Below are positions 18,225-27,479 of a DNA stretch of 64,000 nucleotides, piece after piece. The stretch's first letter is position 1; each line of letters begins with the position of its first letter. The stretch is from Hydrogenophaga crassostreae (lineage in GTDB: Bacteria; Pseudomonadota; Gammaproteobacteria; Burkholderiales; Burkholderiaceae_C): positions 2,841,501 to 2,905,500 of the forward strand of contig NZ_CP017476.1 of assembly GCF_001761385.1 (NCBI RefSeq). Reading direction: 5' to 3'. The notes below the pieces were generated by a model. The model saw nothing but the letters and a program-made list of their open reading frames with translations, was not told where the DNA came from and did no database searches. A program made the translations under genes and the position numbers.

Positions 18225-19724
18225 TCAGCTAGAGGCCTGGGCGTCGTCATTGGCAAACCAATGCGCGCGCGCTGTCATGATCAATGCAGTGGCCTCTTCA
18301 GGCGTCTGGCCAGTGATCTCGGTCAATTCATCGGTGGCCAAATCGGCCAGGTCGTCGCGGGTGTGCACGCCAGCTTCTGCCAGCTTGCCAATCAATTCAG
18401 GCGTCATGCCCTCAAGGTCTCGCAAATCTTGCGATACCGACTCCACCGACTCTTCGTGTGCGATTTCCATCGTCAACAAGGCGTCCTTGGCGCGGGTGCG
18501 CAATTCGTTCACGGTATCTTCATCGAACGACTCGATTTCAAGCATCTCCTGCAGCGGCACGTAGGCCACCTCTTCGAGGCTTGTGAAACCTTCTTCAATC
18601 AGGATGTCTGCAATTTCTTGATCCACATCCAGCTTGGCCATGAAGATCTTGCGAATCCCATCTGACTCTTCGGCCTGCTTTTGCGCGGACTCGTCGGCAG
18701 TCATGATGTTGATGCGCCATCCGGTCAACTCTGACGCCAGACGCACATTCTGGCCGCCACGGCCAATCGCAATGGCCAGATTTTCTTCATCCACCACCAC
18801 ATCCATGGCATGGCGCTCTTCGTCCACCACGATCGATACCACATTGGCCGGGGCCAGGGCACCAATCACGAACTGGGCCGGATCTTCGCTCCACAGAACA
18901 ATGTCAACGCGCTCGCCAGCCAGCTCATTGGTCACGCCGTTGACCCGAGAACCCCGCACACCCACGCAGGTGCCTATCGGATCAATGCGCTTGTCGTGGG
19001 TATGGACGGCAATTTTGGCGCGTGAACCCGCATCACGGGCACAGGTTTTGATCTCCAGCAAACCCTGCTCGATCTCGGGCACTTCCTGCCGGAAAAGTTC
19101 AATCATGAACTCTGGCGCAGAACGCGACAGCAAAATGGGTGCACCGCGCAGCGTCAGATCGACTTCCATGATCATCGCTCGAACGCGATCACCAGTGCGG
19201 AAGTTCTCTTTCGGAATCGTCTCACTGCGGCGCAGTCGACCCTCGACGCGACCACTTTCGACAATCAAATCGCCCTTGTCCATGCGTTTGACCGTGCCAA
19301 CGAACACCTTGTCGCCGCGCGACATGAAGTCGTTGAGCAGCATCTCGCGCTCGGCATCACGGATTTTCTGCAAGATAACCTGTTTGGCAGCCATGGCACC
19401 GATACGGCCAATAGGCACGCTCTCGACCGGCTTTTCAATGTAATCGCCCTCTTCGATATCCGCGAGTTCGTCACGCGCATCGGTGAGCAACTCCTCGGCA
19501 TCCGGGTTTTGCAGTCCAGCCGAATCAGGCACAACCAGCCAGCGACGAAAGGTCTCGTACGCACCGGTATCGGGATCCATGGCGACGCGGATGTCCACTT
19601 CACCTTTGTAGAGTTTCTTGGTGGCAGAGGCCAACGCCAGCTCGACGGCGCCCAGCACCAGATCTCGCTCCACGTTCTTCTCGCGCGAGATGGCATCGAT
19701 CAACATCAACATTTCGCGGTTCAT
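18225..19724 (-). CDS. nusA: transcription termination/antitermination factor NusA
   Basis: 499 residues. Domains in order: N-terminal RNA-polymerase-binding domain, S1 (GDKVFVGTVKRMDKGDLIVESG), KH1/KH2 (IAIGRGGQNVRLASELTGW) and two C-terminal helix-hairpin-helix repeats. The ATG at 19724 (MNREMLMLIDAIS) matches the family start and has AAAGGTGG upstream; an in-frame ATG seven codons earlier is less likely. Lies between rimP and infB, 32 bp before infB. Confidence 0.97.
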   Translation of the reverse strand: MNREMLMLIDAISREKNVERDLVLGAVELALASATKKLYKGEVDIRVAMDPDTGAYETFRRWLVVPDSAGLQNPDAEELLTDARDELADIEEGDYIEKPVESVPIGRIGAMAAKQVILQKIRDAEREMLLNDFMSRGDKVFVGTVKRMDKGDLIVESGRVEGRLRRSETIPKENFRTGDRVRAMIMEVDLTLRGAPILLSRSAPEFMIELFRQEVPEIEQGLLEIKTCARDAGSRAKIAVHTHDKRIDPIGTCVGVRGSRVNGVTNELAGERVDIVLWSEDPAQFVIGALAPANVVSIVVDEERHAMDVVVDEENLAIAIGRGGQNVRLASELTGWRINIMTADESAQKQAEESDGIRKIFMAKLDVDQEIADILIEEGFTSLEEVAYVPLQEMLEIESFDEDTVNELRTRAKDALLTMEIAHEESVESVSQDLRDLEGMTPELIGKLAEAGVHTRDDLADLATDELTEITGQTPEEATALIMTARAHWFANDDAQASS

Positions 19725-19802
19725 TTCACTCGCCCACCTTTCCATTGCTCTGATTCAGAGTCAAAAACAGTTTTTGCATAACGTTCGCCACCAACAACCA
19801 CC

Positions 19803-20396
19803 TCACTCGGCCAACTTACCGGGTGCTGCGGTCTGGCGCCCCTTGAAATTCACAATTGGCGCCAATCGCGCCTGCTGCACATCAGACAGCTCGAAATTCA
19901 GCGCCTGCACCGGCGGCAGAGCGCGCTTTTTGCTTATCCTGGCACCCGGCTTGACCTCTGGCGCATCGCTCCAGACCAACTGCCAGGAAACCCCATCTTC
20001 AGCCCGCTCAAGCGAGCCTCGAAATTTTTTGCGACTCGCCGCCACACCCGACTCGGTAGCGCCAATAGCCTCTTTCAACGTGAGATCAACAATCTGACCT
20101 TCAAACCGCATGTAATCCAACTCATGACGCAAAGGACGATCAATGCCGGGGGAGCCCACCTCAAGGCGCCGATAGGCCAAACCCTCCACTTCAAGCAGGT
20201 AGTGCAGCTGCCGCGTCACCTTCTCGCAGTCTTCGACGGTGATGAACTGAGCTGGTTGCTCAACCTGACCCTCTACCGGGGGCAGCCAAGGCAAATCGAT
20301 CGTCACCCGCAACAAACCACCAGCCGAGCGCTCCAGATCAACCAGGTCAAAACCCAGTCCGGTGACTGTTTGGGTAACGATCTCTTGCCAGCTCAT
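19803..20396 (-). CDS. rimP: ribosome maturation factor RimP
   Basis: 197 residues. RimP assists early 30S assembly. TGLGFDLVDLERS and the EVGSPGIDRPLRHELDYMRFEGQ segment are the family landmarks. First gene of the operon running rimP-nusA-infB-lepB-rbfA-truB-typA. No strong Shine-Dalgarno is seen before the ATG. Confidence 0.95.
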   Translation of the reverse strand: MSWQEIVTQTVTGLGFDLVDLERSAGGLLRVTIDLPWLPPVEGQVEQPAQFITVEDCEKVTRQLHYLLEVEGLAYRRLEVGSPGIDRPLRHELDYMRFEGQIVDLTLKEAIGATESGVAASRKKFRGSLERAEDGVSWQLVWSDAPEVKPGARISKKRALPPVQALNFELSDVQQARLAPIVNFKGRQTAAPGKLAE

Positions 20397-20472
20397 CTTG
20401 TGCGGTGTTTGCCTTGTATTTGACTCAGATCCAAGACCGGATTGTCATAAACCTCAAAAACGACCAGCCAAA

Positions 20473-20503
20473 AAAAATGGGCCGGTAGTAACCCGCCCAT
20501 TTG
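20473..20503 (-). terminator. intrinsic terminator upstream of rimP
   Basis: Read on the minus strand: AAATGGGC, a 13-base loop region, GCCCATTT, then a T run. It ends transcripts from the DUF2189/DUF2788 genes before the rimP operon starts. Confidence 0.8.
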
Positions 20504-20567
20504 GTCGTGAAGCCAGCATTATAGCCCGCTTCTTAGTCTCTTTGCAATATCCGGGCCAATGCACACG

Positions 20568-20789
20568 CTAAATACCCAGTACCCACTGAATCACGCTTTT
20601 TGCCACAAAACCCAGCATACCCAAAGACAGCACCAAAAAGAGAATAAAGGTGCCGAACTTGCCAGCCTTGGACTCCAGGGCCAGATTGAGCACGATAAAC
20701 ATCATGTAAAGAATGAAAGCACCCACACCGAAGGTCAGACCAAACTGAGCGATCTGACCTTCGGTGTAGCCGAAAAGAGTGACTTCCAT
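20568..20789 (-). CDS. DUF2788 family small membrane protein
   Basis: 73 residues with two predicted membrane helices (FGLTFGVGAFILYMMFIVLNL and FGTFILFLVLSLGMLGFVAK) and a short polar loop LESKAGK. The pattern fits the DUF2788 family of betaproteobacterial inner-membrane proteins of unknown role. 18 bp downstream of the DUF2189 gene and probably co-transcribed. Confidence 0.8.
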   Translation of the reverse strand: MEVTLFGYTEGQIAQFGLTFGVGAFILYMMFIVLNLALESKAGKFGTFILFLVLSLGMLGFVAKSVIQWVLGI

Positions 20790-20807
20790 GGGGTTTCGGA
20801 GGCGTGC

Positions 20808-21608
20808 TCAAGCCATTTCTGGCAAGACTGAAGAAGTTGGGCGTACGGTCAAATCGCAGTAAGCGTGCCAGCTGGCATGGGCGATCAAGGGGATCAACAC
20901 AATCAGCCCCAGCAATGCTGTGGCCATACCCAAGCCCATCAACACAGCGATGGTCACGGCCCAAAGGGTCATGGGAATCGGATGGTCGGCGACAGCGCGC
21001 CAGCTTGTCATCACCGCCATGCTGACAGGTACGGTGGTGTCGACCAACATGGGCAATGCCACCACCGAGGAAGCAAATACCGGCGCGGCCAACAAGGCGC
21101 CCAACAGCAACCACACCTCAAACAGACCCAATTCGCGCACCAACACCACGTGCCGAAGGAAATCGACCGGCTTGGCAATCGGCACCGTCGACCACAAGGT
21201 GATCAACCCTGCGGAGGTCAAGACCCAACCAGTGCCAGCCAACCCCAGCAGCAAGCCAAAAACAACCAGACGGCGGTCTCCAGACCGCCAAAGGCTCACA
21301 ACCTCCCGCATGCCGACGCAGCGGCCCGTGCTGCAGGCCCGGCTGACACGGTACAAACCCGTTGCCAGAATCGGCGCAACAATCAGGAAGCCGGAAAAGG
21401 CACCAGCCAGCAACCAGAATCTGTCTCTGGCGGCCCAGAGCAGCAAAGCCCCAAAGGCTGCCAGCAAAACGCCATGAATCAGGCCAGGTACCGGATTCCG
21501 GCGCAAATCAGCCCAACCCAAGGCCAGCCAGTGCAAAGGCGAAAGCCAATCCACCGCGCGGGGTACTGCAGCGGCGTCGTGTGGCGGGGTGGTCGAGGAG
21601 GGAGGCAT
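20808..21608 (-). CDS. DUF2189 family integral membrane protein
   Basis: About 266 residues, with five to six hydrophobic helices in a repeated arrangement beginning WLALGWADLRRNPVPGLIHGV, a hallmark of DUF2189. No catalytic motif is seen and the function is unknown. I chose the ATG at 21608; a TTG ten codons upstream is also open. Together with the DUF2788 gene it forms a two-gene membrane-protein unit that stops at the terminator at 20473-20503. Confidence 0.75.
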   Translation of the reverse strand: MPPSSTTPPHDAAAVPRAVDWLSPLHWLALGWADLRRNPVPGLIHGVLLAAFGALLLWAARDRFWLLAGAFSGFLIVAPILATGLYRVSRACSTGRCVGMREVVSLWRSGDRRLVVFGLLLGLAGTGWVLTSAGLITLWSTVPIAKPVDFLRHVVLVRELGLFEVWLLLGALLAAPVFASSVVALPMLVDTTVPVSMAVMTSWRAVADHPIPMTLWAVTIAVLMGLGMATALLGLIVLIPLIAHASWHAYCDLTVRPTSSVLPEMA

Positions 21609-21712
21609 AAAGAAATTTCGCGGCAAATTGGCAGACAACCAAACAACTGGCGCGAAGCCATTGGTTATATGCGCCTCGCCTTTTCAATCGCTTGATAAAT
21701 ATCAACCCGACA

Positions 21713-23359
21713 TTACACCAGGCCGCTTTGTCCTGCAGCGCGGACCAGATCACGCGTATAGGGATGGGAGGGCTGACTGAGCAAGCCCAGACATGCCCCG
21801 CTCTCGGCCACTTCCCCCTCCTTCATCACCACCATGTCATGGGCCATGGCACGGATCACATCCACGTCATGGGTAATCAACAAGTAGCTCAGCCCACGCT
21901 CGCGTTGCAACCGCTGCAACAAGCTCAAAACCTGTTGTTGCACCGTGACATCCAATGCACTGGTGGGTTCGTCCAAAACCAGCAGTTGCGGCTCAACAAT
22001 CAGGGCACGGGCTATGGCCAGGCGCTGTCGCTGGCCGCCTGAAAACTCATGGGGGTAGCGCTGGAGCCAATCACCGGCTTGCATGGGATCGGGCACCAGG
22101 CCCACCTCGGCCAACATCAAAACCACCTTCTCGCGCCGCTCAGCGGGCGAAAGCTGGGGCGCATGCACCGTGAGCCCCTCCCCCACGATCTGCTCCACAG
22201 TGAGGCGGGGCGAGAGTGACGAAAACGGATCCTGAAAGACCACTTGAATGCGTCGGCGCAGGGCTTTGCTCTTGCCTTGTAGCTGTGCTTGGTGCCAATC
22301 GGTGCCTTCCACTTGAAGCTCTCCTTCATATGGCAACAAGCCCAGCGCAGCCAGGGCCAGCGTGGATTTGCCCGAGCCTGACTCCCCAACCACCCCCAAT
22401 GTTCGCCCTGGTGCAATTTCCAGATTCGCACCGCTGACCGCGACGAACGCGCCTTTTTTGAACCAGCCCCGTATGCCTGGCAACTGAACTGGATAGCTGA
22501 CCCGCAGCCCGCGCATGCGCAAACAAGGCATGGAACCGGGTTCAACAGGATCTTCCACCACATCACGCAAAGGTCGACTGGCCAGTAACCGCTGCGTATA
22601 GGCATGGGTCGGCGCCTCAAATACAGAGCGCACACCGCCCTGTTCCACAAGGCGACCTTGCTCCATCACTGCCACGCGATCGGCAAACCGGCTCACAAGA
22701 TTCAAATCATGGGTAATCAGCAACACCGCCATGCCGTGTTGTCGCTGCAGCTCGCTCAGCAAATCCAGTATTTGCCCGCGCAGACTCACGTCGAGTGCCG
22801 TGGTCGGTTCGTCTGCCAACAATAGTTTGGGTGCACTGGCCAGGGCCATGGCAATCATCGCGCGCTGGCGTTGACCTCCACTGAGTTGGTGAGGGAAAGC
22901 GCCTGCTCGTCGGGCTGGCTCCGGTATGCCGGTGGACGCCAACAACTCCACCACACCGGCCGAGGCCTGTTTGCCTGTGAACCCTTTCTTGAGCTGCAAC
23001 ACTTCAGCAATTTGATGGCCCACGCTGTACAGCGGGTTGAGCGCCGTCATGGGCTCTTGAAAAATGATGGCCACGTCATCGCCGCGCACACTGCGCAACG
23101 CTTGCTCGTTCAAGCTGAGCAGATCTCGCCCATTCAGATGCGCCGTGCCACTGATTTGCGCGTTGTGCACCAGCCGCAAAAGTGACAATGCCGACACGGT
23201 TTTTCCCGAGCCCGACTCACCCACCAAGGCCAGCTTTTCGCCCGGAGCAATATGGAAATCGATACCATGCACTACGTCCCGACCGCCAAACCCCACGCGC
23301 AGGTTTTTCACATCCAGCAGAACGCCGTCTCGCGAATGACCGGTTTGTTCGGCGCTCAT
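21713..23359 (-). CDS. yejF: peptide ABC transporter, duplicated ATP-binding protein YejF
   Basis: 548 residues carrying two complete ABC ATPase domains. Walker A GESGSGKT (about 33-40) and GESGSGKS (second half), signatures LSGGQRQR and FSGGQRQR, and Walker B LLLADEPTT and LLVLDEPTS. Each domain ends with a Dpp/Opp-type C-terminal segment. It powers the YejABEF importer for oligopeptides and peptide-like compounds such as microcin C in enterobacteria. Its start overlaps the yejE stop by 4 bp. Confidence 0.95.
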   Translation of the reverse strand: MSAEQTGHSRDGVLLDVKNLRVGFGGRDVVHGIDFHIAPGEKLALVGESGSGKTVSALSLLRLVHNAQISGTAHLNGRDLLSLNEQALRSVRGDDVAIIFQEPMTALNPLYSVGHQIAEVLQLKKGFTGKQASAGVVELLASTGIPEPARRAGAFPHQLSGGQRQRAMIAMALASAPKLLLADEPTTALDVSLRGQILDLLSELQRQHGMAVLLITHDLNLVSRFADRVAVMEQGRLVEQGGVRSVFEAPTHAYTQRLLASRPLRDVVEDPVEPGSMPCLRMRGLRVSYPVQLPGIRGWFKKGAFVAVSGANLEIAPGRTLGVVGESGSGKSTLALAALGLLPYEGELQVEGTDWHQAQLQGKSKALRRRIQVVFQDPFSSLSPRLTVEQIVGEGLTVHAPQLSPAERREKVVLMLAEVGLVPDPMQAGDWLQRYPHEFSGGQRQRLAIARALIVEPQLLVLDEPTSALDVTVQQQVLSLLQRLQRERGLSYLLITHDVDVIRAMAHDMVVMKEGEVAESGACLGLLSQPSHPYTRDLVRAAGQSGLV

Positions 23360-24396
23360 TGATCGGCCTTTCGCGGATCCAGCGCGTCGCGCAGCGCATC
23401 ACCCATGAACGTCAAAAGCAGCAAGGTGGTAACCAGGACAAGAAAGGTGAACAAAGAAATCCACCAGGCATCGATGTTGTTCTTTCCCTGGCTGAGCAAT
23501 TCGCCCAGCGATGGTGTACCAGGCGGCACGCCCAGGCCCAGAAAATCGAGAGAAGTCAGCGCCAAGATGGCGCCACTCATGCGAAACGGCAAAAAAGTGA
23601 CCACGGGGGTCAGGCTGTTCGGCAAAACATGGCGCCAGATGATTTGGCCATTGGACAAGCCCAGCGCACGCGCGGCGCGCACGTAATCCAGCTGTCGGTT
23701 GCGCAAAAATTCGGCGCGCACATAGTCCGACAGTCCCATCCAGCCAAACAGGCTGAGCAAGACCAGCAGCAATGGAAGGCTGGGCGAAAAAATGGCGGCG
23801 AAAATGATCAGCAAATACAGCTCGGGCATCGATCCCCAGATTTCAATGAAGCGCTGAAAGGCCAGATCCAGCTTGCCACCAAAAAAACCTTGAATCGCTC
23901 CCGTGAGCACGCCTATCAACGTGCCGACCGCTGTGAGCGCCAGCGCAAACAACACACTCACTCGAAAGCCGTAGAGCAACTGAGCCAGAAGGTCTCGCCC
24001 TTGGGCATCCGTGCCGAGCCAGTTCTCCAACGTCGGACCTGCCGGGTTGGGCGACTTGGCGAAGTAGTTCACCGTCTTGGGGCCATAGGTATTGAACGTG
24101 TACAGCGCCCAATTGCCGTTCGTGGACAGCCGCTCTTGAATGAAGGGATCAAGGTAGTCTGCTGCGGTATCAAAATCGCCACCAAACACTGTCTCGGGAT
24201 AGTCCCGCACCATCGGGAAATAGGTCTCACCCTCATACCGCACAACCAATGGTCGGTCATTGGATATCACCTCGGCAAACAGGCTGATCACCACCAGCGT
24301 CACGAAGGCGATCAGGCTCCAGTAGCCCAGGCGGTTGCGCTTGAAGCGTTGCCAGGCGCGTCCGGTGGGACTGCGAGAAACCACCATCGCCTTCAT
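23356..24396 (-). CDS. yejE: peptide ABC transporter permease YejE
   Basis: About 346 residues from the ATG at 24396 (MKAMVVSRSPT). An N-terminal helix after RNRLGYWSL and a long periplasmic loop lead into the binding-protein-dependent transport domain with the EAA loop RAARALGLSNGQIIWRHVLPN. The loop features (YLDPFIQERL..NWALYTFNTYGPKTVNYF) are typical of YejE rather than DppC. Partner of YejB, upstream by 37 bp. Confidence 0.93.
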   Translation of the reverse strand: MKAMVVSRSPTGRAWQRFKRNRLGYWSLIAFVTLVVISLFAEVISNDRPLVVRYEGETYFPMVRDYPETVFGGDFDTAADYLDPFIQERLSTNGNWALYTFNTYGPKTVNYFAKSPNPAGPTLENWLGTDAQGRDLLAQLLYGFRVSVLFALALTAVGTLIGVLTGAIQGFFGGKLDLAFQRFIEIWGSMPELYLLIIFAAIFSPSLPLLLVLLSLFGWMGLSDYVRAEFLRNRQLDYVRAARALGLSNGQIIWRHVLPNSLTPVVTFLPFRMSGAILALTSLDFLGLGVPPGTPSLGELLSQGKNNIDAWWISLFTFLVLVTTLLLLTFMGDALRDALDPRKADQ

Positions 24397-24433
24397 GGGG
24401 CATGGTCCAACAAACAATGGGGCTGGTTCATAT

Positions 24434-25459
24434 TCAATCGAATTTCACGCGCGGATCAACCCACACGTAGCAGAGATCAGAGATCAGTTTGGTCACCAAC
24501 CCAATCAGGGTAAAGAGAAACAGCGTGCCCAAGACCACGGGGTAGTCGCGGCGGATCACACTCTCATAGCTGAGCAGACCCAGGCCATCCAGAGAAAACA
24601 GGGTCTCGATCAACAGCGAGCCGGTGAAAAATGCACCGATGAAGGCCGCCGGGAAACCGGTCACGATGGGGATCAAGGCATTGCGAAACACGTGTTTCCA
24701 CAACACCTGCCGCTCCGTCAGTCCCTTGGCCCGGGCAGTCATCACGTATTGCTTGCGAATCTCTTCCAGGAAAGCATTTTTTGTCAGCATCGCGGTGACC
24801 GCGAAACTACCAAGCACCATCGCCGTGACAGGCAAGGTGATATGCCACAGGTAGTCCACGATGCGGGAAGCCCAGCTGAGCTCCTCCCAATTCGACGACG
24901 TGAGGCCGCGCAAAGGGAACCACTGCAGCTGACCACCAAAGAACACCAGCAACACAAGGCCCAGCACGAAGCCTGGAATTGCGTAGCCCACAAGCACCAC
25001 CAGCGTGGTCAAAAAATCGAATCTTGAACCTGCCCGTACCGCTTTGGCCACGCCCAGCGGCACGGCGACCAGATAGCTGATGAAAAAGGTCCAAAGTCCC
25101 AGGCTGATCGACACCGGCAGCTTCTCCCAAACCAGAGCGCTCACCGACTTGTTTTGAAAAAAGCTCTCGCCGAGGTCAAAGCGCACGAACCGGCCCAGCA
25201 TTTGCACAAAACGCTCGGTGGGTGGCTTGTCAAAGCCATATAGAGCCTTGATCTCCTCCAGCCGTTTGGGATCGACGCCCTGCGCAGCGCGGTACACCGA
25301 GCCCCCCTCGGCTCCGGGGCCCGCAGCAGTGCGCGCCTCGGCCATGTACTGCTCCACTGGTCCGCCGGGCACAAACTGAATGACCACGAACGTCAACAAC
25401 AAGACGCCGAACAAAGTCGGAATCATGAGCAGCAGGCGTTTGAGGATGTAGGCAAACAT
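24434..25459 (-). CDS. yejB: peptide ABC transporter permease YejB
   Basis: About 341 residues from MFAYILKRLLLMIPTLFG (the ATG at 25459 is preferred over one 14 codons upstream). Six membrane helices, with the EAA loop MTARAKGLTERQVLWKHVFRN. The periplasmic insert AARTAAGPGAEGGSVYRAAQGVDP is the usual YejB extra. Follows yejA, with a 138 bp spacer that carries a palindromic repeat. Confidence 0.93.
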   Translation of the reverse strand: MFAYILKRLLLMIPTLFGVLLLTFVVIQFVPGGPVEQYMAEARTAAGPGAEGGSVYRAAQGVDPKRLEEIKALYGFDKPPTERFVQMLGRFVRFDLGESFFQNKSVSALVWEKLPVSISLGLWTFFISYLVAVPLGVAKAVRAGSRFDFLTTLVVLVGYAIPGFVLGLVLLVFFGGQLQWFPLRGLTSSNWEELSWASRIVDYLWHITLPVTAMVLGSFAVTAMLTKNAFLEEIRKQYVMTARAKGLTERQVLWKHVFRNALIPIVTGFPAAFIGAFFTGSLLIETLFSLDGLGLLSYESVIRRDYPVVLGTLFLFTLIGLVTKLISDLCYVWVDPRVKFD

Positions 25460-25530
25460 AGGTCGTTTGTAGCCGAAGTCAGCGGCCTCTATCTGGGGCA
25501 ACGGGCATCAAACCCGGGATGCCGCGAAAC

Positions 25531-25592
25531 CGCCCCTGCCGGGCCGACAAGTTCGCCCCCTTGAAGGGATCGAGCGCTGCGCGGCGGGTAAG
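25531..25592 (-). repeat. diverged REP-like palindromic element, copy 1 (yejA-yejB spacer)
   Basis: GC-rich element containing GCCCCCTTGAAGGG and GCGCTGCGCGGC, related to the better-preserved copies at 39734-39814 and 51774-51850 in the same orientation. It begins about 5 bp after the yejA stop codon, so it would be transcribed as a stem-loop in the yej message. The similarity is partial. Confidence 0.5.
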
Positions 25593-25597
25593 CATGC

Positions 25598-27442
25598 TCA
25601 TTTGGTCCACCAGGAGGACAACACCCAGTCTTCTCCCTCTGCAAACACAGGCATCGGCGACTTGTAGCCCAGCCGCCTCTGGTTAAAGACGATGCGGTGG
25701 CTGTTGCCCGACCACTGGGGCACCATCAAATGGCTGTGCGCCACCACCCTCTCCAGAGCGCGACACGCCGTGAGAAAGTCTGGCCGTGTATCGGCCTGAG
25801 CCAACTTCTTGAGCACGTCATCTATCGCCGCGTTGGCCACGCCAAAGTAGTTCCCAGAGTCGGGTGTCTTTGCGGCCTCACTGCCAAACAGTTCGGCGTA
25901 TTCAGCACCAGGCGTGTGGGTGCCCCCGAAGGCCAGGGTGATCACATCAAAGTCGAAGGTGCGCAGCTTTTCCTGGTAGAGCGCAAAGTCCACCACGCGC
26001 ACGGTCATCTTCACACCCAGTTTTTCCAGATTCCGCACCCAGGGCATGGTGCTCCGCACCCCCCCTTCATCGCTCGCGAGGTATTCCAGCTCAAAAGGTG
26101 TGCCCTCGGCATTGGTGAGCACACCATCGCGCACGCTCCACCCTGCGGCCTTCAAAATGGCCTGCGCCTGTTTCAAATTGCCACGCAGCGAGCTGTCGCC
26201 GTCGGTTCGGGGCGCCACGGCCATAGGGCCGAACACCGCAGTGGGCAGCGATTTTTCCCAAGGCTTGAGCAGCGCCAGTTCCGCCTCGCTCGGCAAACCA
26301 CTGGCAGCGCAATCGGTGCTGCCAAACAAACCTTGCACCCGCTGGTATCCGCCATAAAACATCTGGCGGTTCATCCACTCGTAATCGAGGGCCAGGCCCA
26401 AGGCCTGGCGAACATGCACGTCTTGCAACAGTGGCTTGCGTGTGTTGAGCACATAGCTTTGAAAGCCGGTCGGAAGACGGTGCTTCAGCTCTTCTTTCTT
26501 CAACTCGCCTGTATCAAAGCGCTTGCCGGTGATGCGGCGCGCCCAGTCGCCGGCTGAAAAAATGCGCATGAAATCAAACTCTCCTGCCTTGAGCGCCTCC
26601 AGCTTGGCGGTGTTGTCTTTGTATATTTTGACCGTGATGCGGTCAAAGTTGAACTGGCCTTTGCGCGCCGGCAAGTCTTTGGCCCAGTAGTTGGCGTCGC
26701 GCACATAGGTGATATCGCGCCCGAACTTCACAGGGCCAATGATGTAAGGCCCGCTGGCAATCGGAGCATCCACCACCACCTCGTCAAAAGTCTTGCGTTG
26801 GCCCGTCTTTGGATCCACCTGATTGCCCCAGGCTCGACTGAAAACCGGCAAGCCACCCACGGTCAGTGGCAGTTCGCGGTTGGGTTTCTTGAATCGATAG
26901 CGAACCGTCCGTTCATCGATCACGTCGAGCCCGGCCACATCCACAAGAATGGTCTTGTAGCCAGGGTTCACATGAGGGCCAATCAGCGTGTCATAGCTGT
27001 GCTTCACATCAGCGGCCAGCACCGGGCTGCCATCGTTGAAGCGTGCCTCTCGCCGCAAACGGAACGTGGCGCTCAGGCGGTCCGGCGCCACGCTCACATC
27101 CTCGGCCAACAGGCCATAGCCGGTCCCGTTTTCATCCAGCGATCCGGTCAGCAAGCTTTCAAACATCAAAGAAGATATGAAGGCCGGATAACTACCTCGC
27201 AGGGTGAACGGGTTGTATTTATCAAAGGTAGAGAGGCGCAAATTGCTAACCATTCGAAGCTCGCCCCCTTTAGGCGCCGCAGGGTCAACATAGTCAAACT
27301 GCTGAAAGCCATCGGGGTACTTCAGCTCCCCCCAGATTCCGTAGCCATGGGCGGCCCAAGCGCTGCCCATCGGCAAAGCCATGGCCGCCCAAATCAGCGC
27401 GCGCCGCGCCCATGCGCAAGAAAAAACAGAAGTAGTGCCCAT
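25598..27442 (-). CDS. yejA: extracellular peptide-binding protein YejA
   Basis: 614-residue SBP family 5 protein. The start at 27442 (MGTTSVFSCAWARR) gives a proper signal peptide with cleavage near GSAWAAHGYG; longer open frames upstream lack that form. HGYGIWGELKYP at the mature N-terminus, LRREARFNDGSPVLAADVKHSYD and LGLALDYEWMNRQMFYGGYQR are YejA-class landmarks. It binds peptides in the periplasm and feeds YejBEF. The 5' end is only 37 bp from divergent fabI, so the two promoters must overlap. Confidence 0.93.
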   Translation of the reverse strand: MGTTSVFSCAWARRALIWAAMALPMGSAWAAHGYGIWGELKYPDGFQQFDYVDPAAPKGGELRMVSNLRLSTFDKYNPFTLRGSYPAFISSLMFESLLTGSLDENGTGYGLLAEDVSVAPDRLSATFRLRREARFNDGSPVLAADVKHSYDTLIGPHVNPGYKTILVDVAGLDVIDERTVRYRFKKPNRELPLTVGGLPVFSRAWGNQVDPKTGQRKTFDEVVVDAPIASGPYIIGPVKFGRDITYVRDANYWAKDLPARKGQFNFDRITVKIYKDNTAKLEALKAGEFDFMRIFSAGDWARRITGKRFDTGELKKEELKHRLPTGFQSYVLNTRKPLLQDVHVRQALGLALDYEWMNRQMFYGGYQRVQGLFGSTDCAASGLPSEAELALLKPWEKSLPTAVFGPMAVAPRTDGDSSLRGNLKQAQAILKAAGWSVRDGVLTNAEGTPFELEYLASDEGGVRSTMPWVRNLEKLGVKMTVRVVDFALYQEKLRTFDFDVITLAFGGTHTPGAEYAELFGSEAAKTPDSGNYFGVANAAIDDVLKKLAQADTRPDFLTACRALERVVAHSHLMVPQWSGNSHRIVFNQRRLGYKSPMPVFAEGEDWVLSSWWTK

Positions 27443-27479
27443 GCGACAATTCTGCTGGATTTTCCAAGGGGAGCAGAAC

